Below are positions 30,852-40,680 of a stretch of 64,000 nt of DNA, piece after piece (the first letter of the stretch is position 1; every line of letters starts with the position of its first letter). The translations under genes and the position numbers were made by a program. Origin of the DNA: Epithemia pelagica (lineage: Eukaryota > Bacillariophyta > Bacillariophyceae > Surirellales > Surirellaceae). The stretch covers positions 1,922,001 through 1,986,000 of the forward strand of contig OX337242.1 in assembly GCA_946965045.2 (NCBI GenBank), read 5' to 3'. The notes beneath the pieces were generated by a model. The model did not search any database. It worked only from the letters and a program-made list of their open reading frames with translations, and was not told the origin of the DNA.

Positions 30852-33203
30852 TCATTCGTCCTCATTGGTCGTGGCGTCTACGGCTACGGCAATGCAATGG
30901 GAGATTTGGTCCAGTTCCTGGTCGCTGAGTGGTTTCTTCGGAGCATGTTCCACGTGGTTCAAGTCCAGGACTCGGCCTTGGGCGTCCACGTGCACAACTT
31001 GCCGCACAATGCGAATCACGACATCGTCTTCCGGGTGGTGGTGGTGGAACGACTGGGGGGACGGTCCTGCGGCGGGCGACGCCCACACGAGGGCATAGAA
31101 CCCATAACAGGCCAAACCAAATCCTGTAGTGACCAATAAAAGGAACCACAAGGCCACACCTACTAAAATCCACCATTTGTGTCGTTGAACAAAGGACAAG
31201 GCACGAGCCGTCGTCGTTGGCTTGGGGGATGACACCGAACTACTACGACTGGATGCAACGGCCGTTCGTTGTTGTTGCGTCGTTGTCTTGTGGGCCAATT
31301 CGTTCCGCAAGGCCTGGAGTTGTTGCCGAATCGAGTCCACTGGTTCGGTCACTTGTGGTTGTTTCTCCTTGTTGTTGTTGGTGGTGTTGTTTGTTGTGAC
31401 ACGTCCCGGTCGGGTCCAAAACGAAGCAACCGCATTGTCGGGACCGTTGCTGGCATTCAACTGGTCTTGCAACACTCGATCCACTCCTTGCGCTCGTTTC
31501 TGTGACAAAAAGTCGTGCAACACTCGATGAAAATAGTCGGCAGCCGTATCATCGTCGTTCTCGGTTGGGGTTTGCAACAAAGTGGCCGTTGCGGTTTGTG
31601 AAGGAGCGTTGGTGAGAGGCTCGGGCACCCACTCGGGACCTTGTTCGGCCATTGGAGCCGTGTCAATGGGCGTTCGAGCACGTTTTCGTGTTCGACTCGG
31701 ACGACCCCCTCCTCGCGTGGTTGGCGAGTGTATGCTGGACCGTGTATCCTCGTTTGTCGGACCATCTTCCACATCGGGTACCACCACGGTCGAGCTTGTG
31801 CTTGTGCTTGGTGGGGTGTGCCTCTGAATTGGGGCCGTTCGCGCCGGCGAATGGTGTTGGGCAATTTGATTTCGCAAATACTCCACATGAACGTCATTGC
31901 GTGCTCGTTCGTCCCAATGAACGGCACTGCGGTTGGCATTGCTGCGTGGATCATCATAGTGTCCTTGGTAATCATCAAACGACGCAGTCGTTGTATCCTT
32001 GTCATTGGCACTGCAAGAATCCTGGTCGTTGTCGTCGTTGGGGCACACGGGCCCCGAGTTTCCTTTGGTAACTCGTTCATTCAAAGAGGCCGAAAAGCCA
32101 GGGACCTGACAATCCTTCTTGGGTTGGTCCGAGACTCCAAGGCTACTCAAAATCGCCTCTTCGACGGTTGTATTGGGATTGCGTAACAAGACTCGATCGT
32201 GGTAGGTTGTTTGTTGATAGGCACCGCGATGTTGTCGTCGTCGTTGTTGCTGTTGTTGCTTTTGTTTCGTGCGGCGGGCCGGTTCCGTTTCCTTCTTGTC
32301 TTGGGAACAATGACCCGCGGCTCCATCGAGGAGGGCATCTTCCATTTCCAGGGCATAACACAAGTAGGCCGTGACTTCGGCCACGGCAGCCGTGGTCTGC
32401 GGATCGGCCCAGACGGCACACAGCGCCCACCACAATTCGTGTCCATCGAGGAGGGCCTGTTGCACGCGTCCCGAACTCAGCACTTGAAGGATTCGTGTCA
32501 GGGCAATGGTCCATTGTTGGCCCAATTGCTTCATTTCCGGTGTATACAAGGCTTGGCCCAAGGACACGACACTGGCTGTGAGATCCACCACGACTTGTCG
32601 TGTGGCCGTGCTACTGAGACAATCCAACAGGTCGCCCAACACGAGAACGAGGCGGTGTCGAAATTCGGAACCGGATTCGGTGGACCCCAAGACGGCCATG
32701 AATTGGACGAGGGCCAATTGGAAAATGCGCAACCAATCCTGGACTCGTTGCGGTGTGGCTTGTCCCAACACTTGGACCGTGGCTTGCCACAATTGCGGCA
32801 ACACGACCGTGCGCGTAATGTGCAAGGGAGGTGCCACGACCTTGCCCGTGGCCGTCAAGGTCCAACCGCCCGCCACTTTTAAAAATTCCACCGTCCCGGC
32901 CACTGCCGAAGCCAAGACTTGATCCGGCAAGGAGGGTCCGGCGGCAGTAGGGGATGGAGCGTCGTCCTGGACAACTCGGTTGTTTGGACGATGATACGGC
33001 TGGCGACGATGGGTTGGATCCGAACCACTGCTTTTGTTGTGAGGAAATGACCTTGTCATGTTGGTTTCACCCATTGTATCATGATCCACGCCTGGAGAAT
33101 CAATGCCCTGCTCTGCGGGCAACACGCGGTGCTTCTCGGTTGGCTCTGAATCGTGCGGTGCACCTTGTGGTGGAGATTCGGACAAAGACTCAGTCGTTCC
33201 CAT
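30852..33203 (-). CDS. Unknown single-pass membrane protein
   Basis: This 783-residue protein starts at MGTTESLSESPPQ (ATG 33203); the frame is open to 33311 but that part looks like 5' leader. Residues about 115-320 form a dense helical domain (LPQLWQATVQVLGQATPQRV, LVLVLGDLLDCLSSTATRQV and similar), perhaps ARM- or HEAT-like by eye. A long polar, Ser/Thr/Gln-rich region follows, with an acidic segment and a KRAR-type basic patch (near RKRARTPID). One strong transmembrane helix lies at about 676-708 (WWILVGVALWFLLLVTTGF), followed by a 74-residue tail with an HVDAQGRVLDLNHVEH strand. With most mass before one C-terminal helix, it could be anchored in the ER or nuclear envelope facing the cytosol. 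No family is recognised. Confidence 0.65.
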   Translation of the reverse strand: MGTTESLSESPPQGAPHDSEPTEKHRVLPAEQGIDSPGVDHDTMGETNMTRSFPHNKSSGSDPTHRRQPYHRPNNRVVQDDAPSPTAAGPSLPDQVLASAVAGTVEFLKVAGGWTLTATGKVVAPPLHITRTVVLPQLWQATVQVLGQATPQRVQDWLRIFQLALVQFMAVLGSTESGSEFRHRLVLVLGDLLDCLSSTATRQVVVDLTASVVSLGQALYTPEMKQLGQQWTIALTRILQVLSSGRVQQALLDGHELWWALCAVWADPQTTAAVAEVTAYLCYALEMEDALLDGAAGHCSQDKKETEPARRTKQKQQQQQRRRQHRGAYQQTTYHDRVLLRNPNTTVEEAILSSLGVSDQPKKDCQVPGFSASLNERVTKGNSGPVCPNDDNDQDSCSANDKDTTTASFDDYQGHYDDPRSNANRSAVHWDERARNDVHVEYLRNQIAQHHSPARTAPIQRHTPPSTSTSSTVVVPDVEDGPTNEDTRSSIHSPTTRGGGRPSRTRKRARTPIDTAPMAEQGPEWVPEPLTNAPSQTATATLLQTPTENDDDTAADYFHRVLHDFLSQKRAQGVDRVLQDQLNASNGPDNAVASFWTRPGRVTTNNTTNNNKEKQPQVTEPVDSIRQQLQALRNELAHKTTTQQQRTAVASSRSSSVSSPKPTTTARALSFVQRHKWWILVGVALWFLLLVTTGFGLACYGFYALVWASPAAGPSPQSFHHHHPEDDVVIRIVRQVVHVDAQGRVLDLNHVEHAPKKPLSDQELDQISHCIAVAVDATTNEDE

Positions 33204-33710
33204 CGTGGTTCGAATTCTCTGGCATGAAAATGGAACGAGATAGGATATTGGTAACTGGTAATTGACAATTGGGACAGTGCAGAGTTCAGAATGATTTTGA
33301 AAGAGAGTCAAAGCCTATTTCTATAGGTTCGAGGTTCGAGGTGTTTCGTCATCACTTGTGCCCCTCTTTTCTGACGACGCAAAAATTCATTCGCACAAAA
33401 AAAATGGTGCGCGAAATGTTGTGAGCGCGGAAGAAAGCAAAGAAGAGATCGCCGCGCGTGACTGAGACATTTGTACAATTACTATCAATTCCGCGCGATC
33501 GTGTCTGTCACGCGGCGAGCCGTCTATTCCTCACTTTTCTGCTCAGTCTCGGGATGACCAAAACGATCGAACGGTTAGAGAGAACGCAGACCTCACAAAT
33601 CCATCCCCAAACGACCAAGTATACGACACATCGGAACAGAGAAGACGACTGGAGTGTCCACGGGCATACGATATTCTATAGAGTGAGAGACTTTGAACAC
33701 AAACCACAAG

Positions 33711-36700
33711 ATGCCAGCAGTGGCTGCTCCTCCTCAAACACGATCGGCTACCGCAAAACAACAGAAAACCACCTTCTCCAAGAAACAACAACAAGTGCTC
33801 CAGCAAGTCCAGGAACGCAAGAAACGACGCCTGTCCTTACCCCATTCGATTGCCTCCTCCACGTCCGTCAATCCCGAAAAGGTGATCAAACGGCGGCGTC
33901 AGTCACGACGCTTTTCCATTGGAACCAAATCCTCCTCACCCAATCATAATAATACCAAGGATCGTGGAATCAACGACGAAAACAACAGCAACAACAAAGA
34001 GGAGGAGTTGGAACGCGAACCTCTCACCCACGAGGAAACCGACGATCCTACGGTTGTGCAGGACAGATCGTCGTCGTCCCGAACGTTGCGTTCTTCTTCG
34101 AATCGTCGCCGTCTGTCACTTCCATTGACAAACCAGGAAAACGAACGTTTGGATTCTCCTCCCCCATCCGAGAATCGTGACGATACGTCCATGCCAATTC
34201 CTCAAGGCCCTACACCCTACTACAAAGTTGTGGAAGAACGTGGAGGAGAAATGTCCCCTCGACTCACGCGATCGGCGACCAAGACCAAACGAAAGCCATT
34301 TCATCATGACAATAGCAAGCCGCCCTTGGCCAAAACCACAGCCGCCGCCGCCACGGCCAGTCACGCCGAACGCAAAGAACGATGTTCCGTCTTTTCTCCT
34401 CCCAATCGACGCCAGAGTCACGGCCATGAATCGTAAGTGCTAAAATGCCATGTGTCGGTTTTGGCTTGTAGAAATGACGTGTTGTTGTTGCTCACTGCTT
34501 TTCTTGTTGACTCTCAGCGCTCGTCGTGGTCACTCCTCGGCAAAGTCCGAAAGTCGAATGCTCGTCTTTTCGCCTCCTCGCAATGAAATAGGTGCACAAG
34601 ATACCGTAGACCTGGAGGATTCCTCCGATTTGACGTCGGATACTACCGAGACGAGACAGCCAACGCTAAGTTCCAAGCAAATGGAAGCGCTGGCCTCCGA
34701 AATCAAGATTGTCAAGGAACAGCAAGGAGCCTTATTGAAAGCAAATCAAGAGGCACGTCAGACAGAATCGGATGCTCAGTCCAAATTTACGGATATGATG
34801 AAGGAAACCATGGGTTTGGTGGAACAACACTCGGCGCTCACGCTCGAATTGGAGCAGGTCAAATCGGAACGAGATCGGTTCCGTGCCATTGTCCAAGTGG
34901 ACATGGAACAGCTCGCGCAACACAATGAGCGTCTCGAAGAAGAAAATACCATGCTGGTATCACGTCAAAACAAGGATCGTAACCACATGCAAGAACTCGA
35001 ACAGAACTTGGATCAGTATCAGCAACAAGTTCATCGTCTGGAACAAGAAATGCTGCCTGCCTCCGAGCACGAGCTAAATCAGGCGAGGAACAAACTCAAG
35101 ATGCAACAAGACAAAATGACCGAGCTGCAAGGCCAAGCTGCCGAGTACAAGGAACAAATGACGACTCTGCAGCGACAATTGGAAGCAGCCACGAGTTCGG
35201 TTCAAACCTTGACGAGTGAAACAGATGCCAAACTACGACTGCTGTCGGACGACAAGCAACGATTGGAGGATGAACACTCGCAAATGACGGAAGATAACAC
35301 CAACCTGGGCGATCGTATCCAGGAATTGAATAGTGAACTCGAAAAGTGTTTTCAACAAGTGACGCGTTTTGAACAGGAGGAAATCCCCGCCTTGAGAGAA
35401 CAACTTCAAGAGGCGGAGGAAAAGATTCATGCGCAACAAACAGAACGAGCCTCGTTGGAGAAAGAATTGGCGAGTTACCAGAATCAAGTGGACCATTTGC
35501 AAGGACAAGTGCAAACCATGAGATTGGAGCAGGAACAGCAGTCCAGCGACGTTACTGCCGAAATGGAAACGATTGCGCGCGAAAACGAAGCTTTGGAGCA
35601 AGACAAGGAAGGACTTCTTCTCGTGCATGAGGAAAACCAAAGTAAAATCGACGAATTGAGCAATCAAGTCAAAGTTCTCGAAGAGAAACTACGTGATCTC
35701 GAGACGGTGCACCTTCCTCGCAAACAAGCCGATCTGGACCAGGCAAACGAGAATCTTCGCGCCCAAAAGCTTCACGTTACCAATCTCGAAGAGAAACTTG
35801 TCGAATCCGAACGATACATTGTGGATCTGCAACAACAGCTTGACGAAATGGATAAGAAGCACAAACTGGAATTGGATGAGCTTGAATCCAAAAATGTAGA
35901 TAATTCAAATGCTCTCAAGCAGTTGCAAGAGGAGCAAGTTGCCAAAGATCAAGAGTTGGAGCAAATGGAAATTGAGGTATCCACCAAAGAGGAACGAGTC
36001 AAGGAACTGAACGACCGCACACAAGAACTTGACGACGCCTTGAATGAAACCATGCAGCAATTAGAAGAATCCAATGCGGACTTGGCCCAAATGAAGGAGC
36101 GTATGGAGAGAATGGAAGTGGACGCTCAGGGACACACCTTGTCATCGAATCAAAGGATTCAAGATTTGGAACGAGCCCTTCGGAAATCTCAGCAGCGGGA
36201 ACAAGCCTTGAAAGCCGAAAAGAAGACATTGTACCAAGAGTCACTAAAACAAAAGGATGATTTGGAAGTGCTAGAGACCAAGCTCCACGAAAAGACACGA
36301 GAACACGACAAATTCAAGGAATATGCGGCTCTTTCGGGCGAGCGAGAAAAGGAGCTGCATGAACAATTAATGGAAAGTGACCAAGTTCGGCGTGATTTGC
36401 ATGCACGGGTTATGCAGCTCATGGGGAATATTCGTGTCTTTGTTCGAGTACGACCAATGACGTCTGAAGAAGAAGAAAAGCAGGAGCCAGCAGCTTTACG
36501 AGCAGGAGGAAAGGGAGCGTCAGAATCAAAAGATCAAGGTGCAATATTCAAGTTCCCGTCCATTAGTGATCGCCGCACGAATTCTACGAAGCGAAATGGA
36601 CAAAAGCAGGAGTCTTTTGATTTGACCAAGAAAGCGATTGAGGTCTTGGAACCCAAGAAAGATCGTGGTGGATTAAAAGACCGACGGGCACGACATCAGT

Positions 36701-37666
36701 TCCACTTTGACAATGTCTTTCAACATCAAGACAGCCAAAGAGATGTGTGGGAGTCGACAGAGTCCCTGGTACAAAGCACTGTTGATGGGTACAATGTCAC
36801 ACTCTTTGCCTATGGGCAAACGGGTTCGGGAAAGACCTACACAATGTTGGGAGAACCTGGAAACGAAGGCATTGTGACACGATCCATCAAAAAGTTGTTT
36901 GCCGACAAGGCAAAACTTGAAAACCGCACAAAGGGAAAAAGTCGAGTCGTCATTAAGGTTGAGATTGTGGAAATCTACAACGAGAATGTTTATGACTTGC
37001 TGTCGTCCGAACGAAAGAGTGAGGGCCGTAAAAGCTTGAAAGTTTCCATGGTCACTAATAACATCGAAGGTAACATGGTGCAGGAGATTGCAACAGAAGA
37101 TGAATGTCTTGAGTTAATGAATTTGGCACAAAACAAGCGATGCATCAAGTCCACTTCGTCGAACGCCGAAAGTTCACGGAGTCACTTGGTTTTTACAATT
37201 CACTACATTGTGACAGAGGATAGTGGATCAACCCGAAAAGGGAAGCTGAACATTTGCGATTTGGCTGGAAGCGAACGGCTCTCCAAAAGCGAGGCTCACT
37301 TTGTGGGGGTAAGTGGAGGGTTAGCAACTTGTGAATGTTACATTTTCTTCGGTCTCTCACTTGTGTATGTTTGTTGCTTCTCAGGGAGCACTTTTGCAAG
37401 AAACCAAAAACATCAACAAGAGCCTCAGTGCATTGTCGAATGTGATTGAGCAGTTGCAAGCCGGTAGCAAGACTGTGGCATATCGGGACTCAAAACTGAC
37501 CTCGCTTCTATGCGACAGTTTGGGAGGCGGAAATTCGAAGGTGTTGGCGGTCATCTGTTGCTGTCCCCTTTCGACACACTATCACGAGTCGCTGTCGAGT
37601 TTGCGATTTGCCGAAAAAGCAAGCAAGGTGGAACTCAAAGCCTCGGCTTCTGGATTTAGCTGTTAA
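33711..37666 (+). CDS. Kinesin with C-terminal motor (kinesin-14 type), three exons
   Basis: This is a microtubule motor, predicted minus-end directed, for spindle or transport work. Exons are 33711-34432, 34518-37308 and 37385-37666; introns are 85 and 76 bp (GTAAGT...CTCAG in both). The spliced protein is 1264 residues. Residues 1-240 are basic and Ser-rich with RRRLSL-type phosphorylation or nuclear-localisation clusters. A continuous coiled coil spans roughly 290-870. The neck MQLMGNIRVFVRVRP precedes the motor (875-1260), the kinesin-14 arrangement. The motor has AYGQTGSGKT (P-loop), NAESSRSH (switch I), DLAGSERL (switch II) and NINKSLSALSNVI. The second intron falls just after switch II. 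The start is the first ATG of the open frame. Confidence 0.92.
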
Positions 37667-38181
37667 ACTATTCCATAGATGTCAAACGTGATTTATTTCC
37701 CATTCACTTTTTTGATGGGGAAATCGGGAAGTCAAGAACTGCGCTCTAGAAAAGATGGGTTAGACAAACTAACATGTTCAAGTATTGAATGCATCCACGA
37801 TTCCACAGGACCTTGGGGATGACAAGAGGATACGAGACGAATGCAGTCAACCCAAGAGAGGACAAGGATAATGAATCACGATGTTGGGCATTAAATGTAG
37901 CTTGTTAAAGAGTTTGAATTGAACTCCGCTCAGTGAAATCTGCAGCGACTGTTTCGTGTGCAAAATACCAATGGAACTTCTTCGGTAACTTGGGAGTTCA
38001 TGTTTTTCTAGGTAGATGAGCTCTAGGACTATATGCTTTGGCTATAGCGAGGGTTGTGTCTTATGAATATATCGTGATATGACTATGGAAAATGAACAAA
38101 TGGCAAGAAGCGGACCGTGTGGAGTGCTGACTAAAATGTGGCGTACCTGATCTGGTATGATCGAAGAAGTCGTTGGGAAAG
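37667..38181. other. Intergenic, no gene seen
   Basis: The 3' flanks of the kinesin and the globin converge here. Short frames only; nothing recognisable. Confidence 0.5.
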
Positions 38182-38888
38182 TTACTTTCTCTTTTGGCCA
38201 CGAATCATGTCATTTGTGAGCTCCTTGTATGTCTCAACCCAAGCCTGTTCGACTTCTGAGGTGAATTTTTCTTTCAGTGTTGCCTTGAGCGTGAACATGA
38301 GAGCTTCCCCCATTGCCGGGAACAAGTCGGGTCCTACTCCGTAACGTTGATGTTTAGCCCCCAGATCCAACATGATTCCAGTCAACAACTAACAATTTGC
38401 AAAGAAAAGAATGGAGTTGAGACGAACAGGATATACACAACCAGAAGGCAAGACATTCTCGATTTCACACATTAGACTGATCGCACGTACCTCAATGTCA
38501 GGTCCCAACATCTGCAAGGCCGTATCAAGCATCTCAATGAGATAAGATGCATGCATGAGAAATCTCTTGCTATCTAGAAGTTCCGCTGAATCGGTATCGA
38601 CATCGATTGGAAATCCAAACAGAATCTTTGTCTTTGGTTCTTTCTTGAACAATCTGCCAAACGGAAGAGGTTGTTAATGAGGAATACAATGTGACAGAAA
38701 GGCCTTCACGGATGGACATACCAGCAAAAGTGGGCAAAGTCACCAGCATCAATATCGGATAACAACAATCACACGTACTGTTGGAACAAAATTTTTCCAG
38801 CCATCTTTTCATAGTCGTTGTTCTGACGAACCATTTCCCAGGTTTCCATCACATGAGTGATCGTCGTGTAGCTCAATTCACGGACCAT
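38182..38888 (-). CDS. Single-domain globin, three exons
   Basis: This is a haem protein of the single-domain flavohaemoglobin-type class, binding O2 or NO. Exons on the minus strand: 38888-38779, 38653-38491 and 38388-38182; introns are 125 and 102 bp, GT-AG. The joined protein is 159 residues, normal for a globin. After helix A/B (VMETWEMVRQ) comes the LFKKEPKTKILFGFP loop. The distal His is His71 (FLMHASYLIE) and the proximal His is His104 (LGAKHQRYGV), 33 residues apart. The C-terminal helices read FPAMGEALMFTLKATL and AWVETYKELTNDM. No reductase domain follows, so any NO dioxygenase activity would need an external reductase. A basic GQKRK tail ends the protein. Confidence 0.88.
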
Positions 38889-39205
38889 TGTCGTTATGTG
38901 TTGTCTTGTCGATTGGGTGATTAATGTGTGAGGCGATGAGATTTCTCACTGTTTGATTTTTATGTGAGATCGTTGAAAAGAAGTTGATTGAATTGACACT
39001 TTCGACTTTGGATCCATGCAGGAAATGATTTTCATCTTGCTGGGTGTCTTTAAGTTTCACGGAGACAACTGGCACTCGTCAGGTGAAGAAAGACGGTCCT
39101 CTTCTAGTGTTGTCCTGCCTCTTGCCCCTTGCCCCATCTGTCCTTTGTATTTTTTTCGTTCGCTCGTGTACTTACAAGCTGGCTTCACGAGCGACCTGCC
39201 TAGTG

Positions 39206-39319
39206 TATTACAGTACAAATACTGTACTGACAATTTTATACATAAACAATTATAGTAATCATTTATTACAGTACAAATACTGTACTGACAATTTTATACA
39301 TAAACAATTATAGTAATCA
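39206..39319. repeat. 58-bp tandem duplication, two copies
   Basis: The unit beginning TATTACAGTACAAATACTGT occurs at 39206-39263 and again from 39264. Each copy contains the small palindrome CAGTA-CAAA-TACTG. The pair lies just upstream of the ORF at 39344. Confidence 0.9.
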
Positions 39320-39343
39320 TCTATGCCCCTTTGCTTATCGACC

Positions 39344-39847
39344 ATGACGACAGCAAATTTGGGGAAACGATGCCGTTCAAACCAGGAAGACCATGAGTCA
39401 CCGCGCTTGGCGCTCACGTTGATTGTCGAGTGCGGACCCGACCGATACACAAGCGGCCCCTGTTCCCCAAACTCCACCGACGCAGCTGATTCAGCCATTG
39501 TTGCGGACACCGACGGCACCCAATCGGATGCATCCCACCACGTCGATTGGAGGCATGATCATGATGGGTCTTGCCCCCACCATCAAGTGACACCCGATAT
39601 CCCCAAGACCATTGACAACTCGGACCTGGAACCACATCGCGACAGTGATGATTATCACACTCTCATGAAGCCAATTCCCAATACAAGACAAACGCCCGTG
39701 GTGGACAATGATCAAGTGGATGTCACCTTTGGACGTGGAACCAACTTTTTGTCCACCGGATTACATCTTTCGCTCCTGCTTCTCGATTTCTTCATAACTT
39801 TGTTATTGGCAGCCTCGCGGCTCGCGGACTGTGGGATCAAAACGTGA
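39344..39847 (+). CDS. Hypothetical protein with a VDVTFGRG motif, possible truncated DUF6824-like gene
   Basis: From ATG 39344 (MTTANLGKRC) the frame gives 167 residues. Most is acidic and polar (His/Asp/Thr-rich). Near residue 129 is DQVDVTFGRGTNFLSTG, which resembles the start of the DxLFGRG domain greatly expanded in diatoms (often DVLFGRG followed by a Gly-Asn region). After that the sequence turns hydrophobic (LHLSLLLLDFFITLLLAAS) and stops, where the domain should go on for about 70 more residues. It could be a truncated paralogue whose 3' end is replaced by unrelated DNA. The family link rests on one short motif. Confidence 0.4.
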   Translation: MTTANLGKRCRSNQEDHESPRLALTLIVECGPDRYTSGPCSPNSTDAADSAIVADTDGTQSDASHHVDWRHDHDGSCPHHQVTPDIPKTIDNSDLEPHRDSDDYHTLMKPIPNTRQTPVVDNDQVDVTFGRGTNFLSTGLHLSLLLLDFFITLLLAASRLADCGIKT

Positions 39848-40680
39848 CATATTTAAGTTCGAAGTTGTCCCTTTTCATTTCACCGGTCAACCGGCCACGT
39901 CCTTGTCCTTGCACAATACACAACATACAACATCATGTTATTTTTATTCTCTCTAGACACTAGACAGGGACGTTCCAGGTTCCAGATTCCAGACCTTGTC
40001 CTTTCTACCTACCTAGGACCTCGGACCTCGGACCTTTTACCTCTAGTTAGTAGTTAGTGCTTCTTCACTACTTCGTTGGCAATTTGCATGTTGAAGAGAG
40101 AAACCGTCCTCATTCCTCATATGCATACATCACCATGTCACATGGCACAGGTCGATATAGTTCGGAAGAATGTCATACGAGTAGGTCGTAGGAAAATATC
40201 CAGCCAATATCAATCATATTACTCCTACTCCTAGCCTACTCGTACTCGTGCTCATTTCTCATACTTTCTTGTATCTCGTATCTCGTATCTCGTAGGAGTA
40301 TTAATATTCGTGTGCGACGGTCATCCATTACACGAGTACGAGTTACATACGTACGAGTAGGCTCCTAGAGATCCTAGTCAAGATTAGAGATACGAGTACG
40401 AGTAGACACGTCGGAAAAGTGAGAGTCATTGACTCTCTCATGTGTTTGGTTGGGCCTGACATGATACTGTCATCTCGGATGTCATGCGTCAGGCCCAACC
40501 GAGTTCTGTATACGTCATTCATCCCTGCGCGGACGAACCTTCCAATAGAAGTAGTGGTCAGCTTTTATCAATATTATCAATCGTCACATTAATTAGAATC
40601 ACATTATTTTTGCGAAAACAAGGTTGCTCTTCGCTCTCATAAAAAGTTGCAGGAAAGCGAAGTGGACTTGCAAGAGGACC
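39848..40680. other. Intergenic with short repeats, no gene seen
   Basis: The stretch holds runs of GTACGAGTA and ATCTCGT words (40180-40400), GGACCTC repeats near 40015 and a hairpin at 40448-40500. No frame is convincing. It is the 5' region of the cyclase gene. Confidence 0.6.
40448..40500. repeat. Inverted repeat with 13-bp arms
   Basis: GGTTGGGCCTGAC at 40448-40460 is exactly inverted at 40488-40500, with further partial pairing inside (ATGA/TCAT). It may be a small hairpin element or a very short MITE; about 180 bp upstream of the cyclase-phosphodiesterase start. Confidence 0.75.
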
